Assembly (NCBI GenBank): GCA_037954235.1
Contig: JBBMOA010000002.1
Coordinates: forward strand, 14,382,509-14,446,508
Reading direction: 5' to 3'
Origin: Aulostomus chinensis
Lineage: Eukaryota; Chordata; Actinopteri; Syngnathiformes; Aulostomidae
Length of the DNA stretch: 64,000 bases
Translations under genes and position numbers: made by a program
The notes under the pieces: generated by a model
Seen by the model: only the letters and a program-made list of their open reading frames with translations
Told to the model about the DNA's origin: nothing
The model's database searches: none
Shown here: positions 62,002-64,000 of the stretch, piece after piece
Layout of the letters: each line of letters begins with the position of its first letter
Numbering within the stretch: position 1 is the first letter of the stretch

Positions 62002-62190
62002 ATATGGAGTCTGGAGAGCGGCTGGCCTCCCCTGCGCCCACCCTGTCTGCTGCTCGCACCTCCTCCCCTGCGGCCTCTTCCTCCTCCTCCTCCTCCTCCT
62101 CTTCTTCGTCTTCGTCATCCCCCGCTCCCCACTCCAAGAGCAGCCTGGCCCCAAGCCCCTCAGCACTGGGATCCACCCTCAGCACCTCTG
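62002..62190 (+). CDS. baz2b: baz2b first coding exon (chromatin reader N-terminus)
   Basis: BAZ2B is a large nuclear protein with a methyl-CpG-binding-like (TAM) domain, a DDT domain, a PHD finger and a bromodomain, and acts with ISWI ATPases on chromatin. Seen: acceptor GACAG (AG at 62000-62001), two bases, then ATG at 62004, and a frame MESGERLASPAPTLSAARTS followed by a run of about 15 Ser, then PAPHSKSSLAP and LSTS. The donor is strong (CTCTG then gtaagac), so the exon ends at 62190 after 62 codons plus one base. The start MESGERL followed by a Ser/Thr-rich stretch matches the beginning of vertebrate BAZ2B. The start codon has G at +4. All known domains are encoded beyond the right edge. 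The minus-strand poly-Glu frames here are shadows of the Ser run. Confidence 0.9.
62078..62120 (+). repeat. in-frame (TCC)n/(TCT TCG)n coding repeat for polyserine
   Basis: About eight TCC units followed by TCT TCT TCG TCT TCG TCA TCC encode the serine run of baz2b. The pure TCC half is prone to slippage, while the mixed-codon half is stabilised, which points to selection or chance on a serine tract rather than a pure DNA expansion. Confidence 0.85.
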
Positions 62191-62599
62191 GTAAGACACA
62201 CTTTTTTCATTTTGGTCTGCCTGTCGATCTGTCTCAAGAAAAATACCAGCACACGTCGAAAACAATATCCATGTTACCTTAAAAGAGAGCCAAATATGGT
62301 CACCTTCATGTCTTGATAGCATTCACAGTCCTCCTCATTTCTTTACCATGAAAAATGAGTTTCCTCCCATATTAATTATACAGTTAGTTTGCAGCCTGTG
62401 TGAATACACCTCTCTCCAAGCTACAAGGATTTTTTTTCCTGACAGCTTGGGTTGCAATTGAAAAGCTGCTGCATTAATGAATCCCAAACAATTAGAGGGC
62501 TCTTTTGTGTGAGAAACACACACATGCTTCACCATGTCTCCTGACAACCTTCAGTTCTCTAGCTCCAGCTGCCTCGGAGTCAGACTCAGCACGACACTG

Positions 62600-62601
<2 letters not shown>

Positions 62602-62683
<82 letters not shown>
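62602..62683. repeat. (TG)41 microsatellite
   Basis: 82 bp without interruption, the longest pure dinucleotide array in the window, 0.4 kb downstream of the first baz2b coding exon. Confidence 0.95.
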
Positions 62684-62684
<1 letters not shown>

Positions 62685-63592
62685 AAGTGAGTGAGTGAAA
62701 GAGAGAGCCTCTGCCTGCATGATTTAACATCAGTGTCCCATCAGTCCTGTCCAGCATCCAACCTCCTTTCTGTGTATTGGTCAAAGCATTAGGCGAAGAA
62801 TTGTGTGAGTGTTTGTGTGTGTGTGTGAGTGTGTGTGTTTATTCAAATATCCCTTGTGAGAGTGAGTGAATCACTTGCTCATACTCTATTTCACCTCATC
62901 TCTTAATGTCTCGCTGTTTTGTTGTATAGGCCTTCCATAGATATGCACACGCACGCACGCGCACACACACACACATGCATTACACACACTGAGATTGCCA
63001 TGAGCAGGGGATAGCAGGTTTTCCATGATTGTTGGAACATGATTGTTCTGTTACAACAAGAGGAAGTATGAGAGCATAAAATAAAGCTCCTTGTTTTGTC
63101 CTCCATCTTCTCAGTGTTGCCCCAAAGAAGAGGCCATTAGAAGCATCTCCTCCTTATGCATTATACATCTGCCTGATCCCTCTTAACCATTACGTGTGCT
63201 CAGATTCTTGAGATAAGCGATTTTGGACTGAGCGTCAAATGAAAGGCGAGCTATGGTGCAGTATGTTTTTCACAGTCAAGCAAATCTGTTGTATATAATG
63301 TGGACTGAAATTAAACTACGTACAGATGTCTGTATTAGCTGAAAGTTATCGTAAAGGGTTGCCCTTTGCTTTCCCACATCAAACTGTCATTAAAAGGAAA
63401 TATGCTCTCAACCAGAATAACAAGGGTATGTCAAGTGTGCTGTGTATGCAGGTAACATCGGTAATTATGTATTGCAGAGATACAGTATCATGACAGAATG
63501 TGCAGGCATTGATTCAAGGTTCTTTGCCAATCTGCCAATAACACTTGAAGGAAAAATAAATCGGAAGCACACTAAAACAAGCATGGACTTGG

Positions 63593-63657
63593 TGCGTGTG
63601 TGTGTGTGCGTGTGTGTGTGCGTGTGTGTGTGCGTGCGTATATGTGCGCGCGCATGT
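63593..63657. repeat. (GTGTGTGC)n with GCGCGC core
   Basis: Repeated GTGTGTGTGC units end in GTATATGTGCGCGCGCATGT, a strongly alternating purine-pyrimidine stretch comparable to the one upstream of baz2b exon 1. Confidence 0.85.
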
Positions 63658-63892
63658 GTCATTGATGAGGATATCACTCGGAGAATAAAAGCTGATCGGC
63701 GCTCGTAGCACTCTCCTTCTGGGATCAACTCACGGATGCAATTAACTTAAATCTGTCTGTGGAAATTTGATTGACTGCAACAAACAACAAATTAATCCCC
63801 CTTCGGCAGCATCCAAACATGAAAAAAGCAGGCGGTGCAGTTTGTCAGAGTGGAGGAAGGATTGAAACAGAATGAGAAAGAGGGCGAGGGAG

Positions 63893-63906
63893 CGAGAGAG
63901 AGAAAA

Positions 63907-63938
<32 letters not shown>
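63893..63938. repeat. (GA)n purine tract
   Basis: About 20 GA units with A and G interruptions near the left end. Confidence 0.9.
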
Positions 63939-63942
<4 letters not shown>

Positions 63943-64000
63943 AATCCTAGGTATGTCTTTCCTGTGCTTCTTTCTCGCTTCAAATTTTTAGATTTAATTA

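Larger units (their letters stand above)
62191..64000 (+). other. baz2b: baz2b intron after the first coding exon
   Basis: No further baz2b coding exon is found before the window ends. It contains (TG)41 at 62602-62683, interrupted GT near 62802-62838, a CA/CG tract near 62946-62973, a GTGC/GCGC tract at 63593-63657 and a GA tract at 63893-63938. Confidence 0.6.

Noticed and set aside
61838..62185. Minus-strand frame with a poly-Glu run
   Set aside because: It is the antisense of the baz2b serine-coding repeat plus a CA array.
63959..64000. Acceptor-like TTCAAATTTTTAG near the right edge as the start of the next baz2b exon
   Set aside because: The following bases (ATTTAATTA) do not encode the expected continuation and too little sequence remains.

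Overview
The window is vertebrate nuclear DNA, almost certainly from a ray-finned fish, probably an advanced teleost. The reasons are spliced genes with GT-AG introns, tRNA-derived SINEs whose 3' tails end in GGATGGATGG, the fish repeat that opens with GATTAAAGCTGCAAGCAG, and a very high load of long (GT)n/(AC)n microsatellites. There are no bacterial-type operons. Most long open frames are translations of dinucleotide repeats (poly Cys-Val or His-Thr) and are not genes.

Two genes can be supported, arranged head to head. On the left, on the minus strand, is the 5' part of marchf7 (axotrophin, a RING-CH E3 ubiquitin ligase). Three in-phase coding exons (3357-3175, 1623-1477, 1318 to about 1147) encode the serine-rich N-terminus. 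One or two candidate non-coding first exons (donors after 4793 and 4448) lie in a CpG-rich promoter at about 4440-4990. The RING-CH domain would lie beyond the left edge. On the right, on the plus strand, is the 5' part of baz2b (bromodomain adjacent to zinc finger 2B, a chromatin reader and ISWI partner). It has a CpG-rich promoter and non-coding exon 1 ending at 20950, a likely 43-bp 5'UTR exon at 35020-35062, and the first coding exon at 62002-62190, starting MESGERL. The rest of baz2b lies to the right. From memory, BAZ2B and MARCHF7 are also divergent neighbours on human chromosome 2q24, which supports both calls.

Layout: 1-4.95 kb, marchf7 5' exons, introns and promoter, with one young SINE at 1755-2127. 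4.95-20.5 kb, the intergenic block: an unclassified repeat-like stretch, a second SINE, and two inverted copies of a fish repeat that carry CTCF-like motifs. 20.5-22.2 kb, the baz2b promoter, with a CRE and an alternating purine-pyrimidine (CA/CG) tract. 22.2-62 kb, about 41 kb of baz2b 5'UTR introns dominated by microsatellites, with a second complete SINE (30541-30906) and an unusual inverted-repeat element (45152-45702) whose arms include (GT)36 and (AC)30. 62-64 kb, the first coding exon and the start of the next intron.

I found no RNA gene, CRISPR array, viral gene or complete protein-coding gene. The observations most worth checking are the microsatellite-armed inverted repeat, the repeat-borne CTCF-like motifs between the two divergent promoters, the 43-bp leader exon with a four-codon uORF, and the Z-DNA-prone tract upstream of baz2b.
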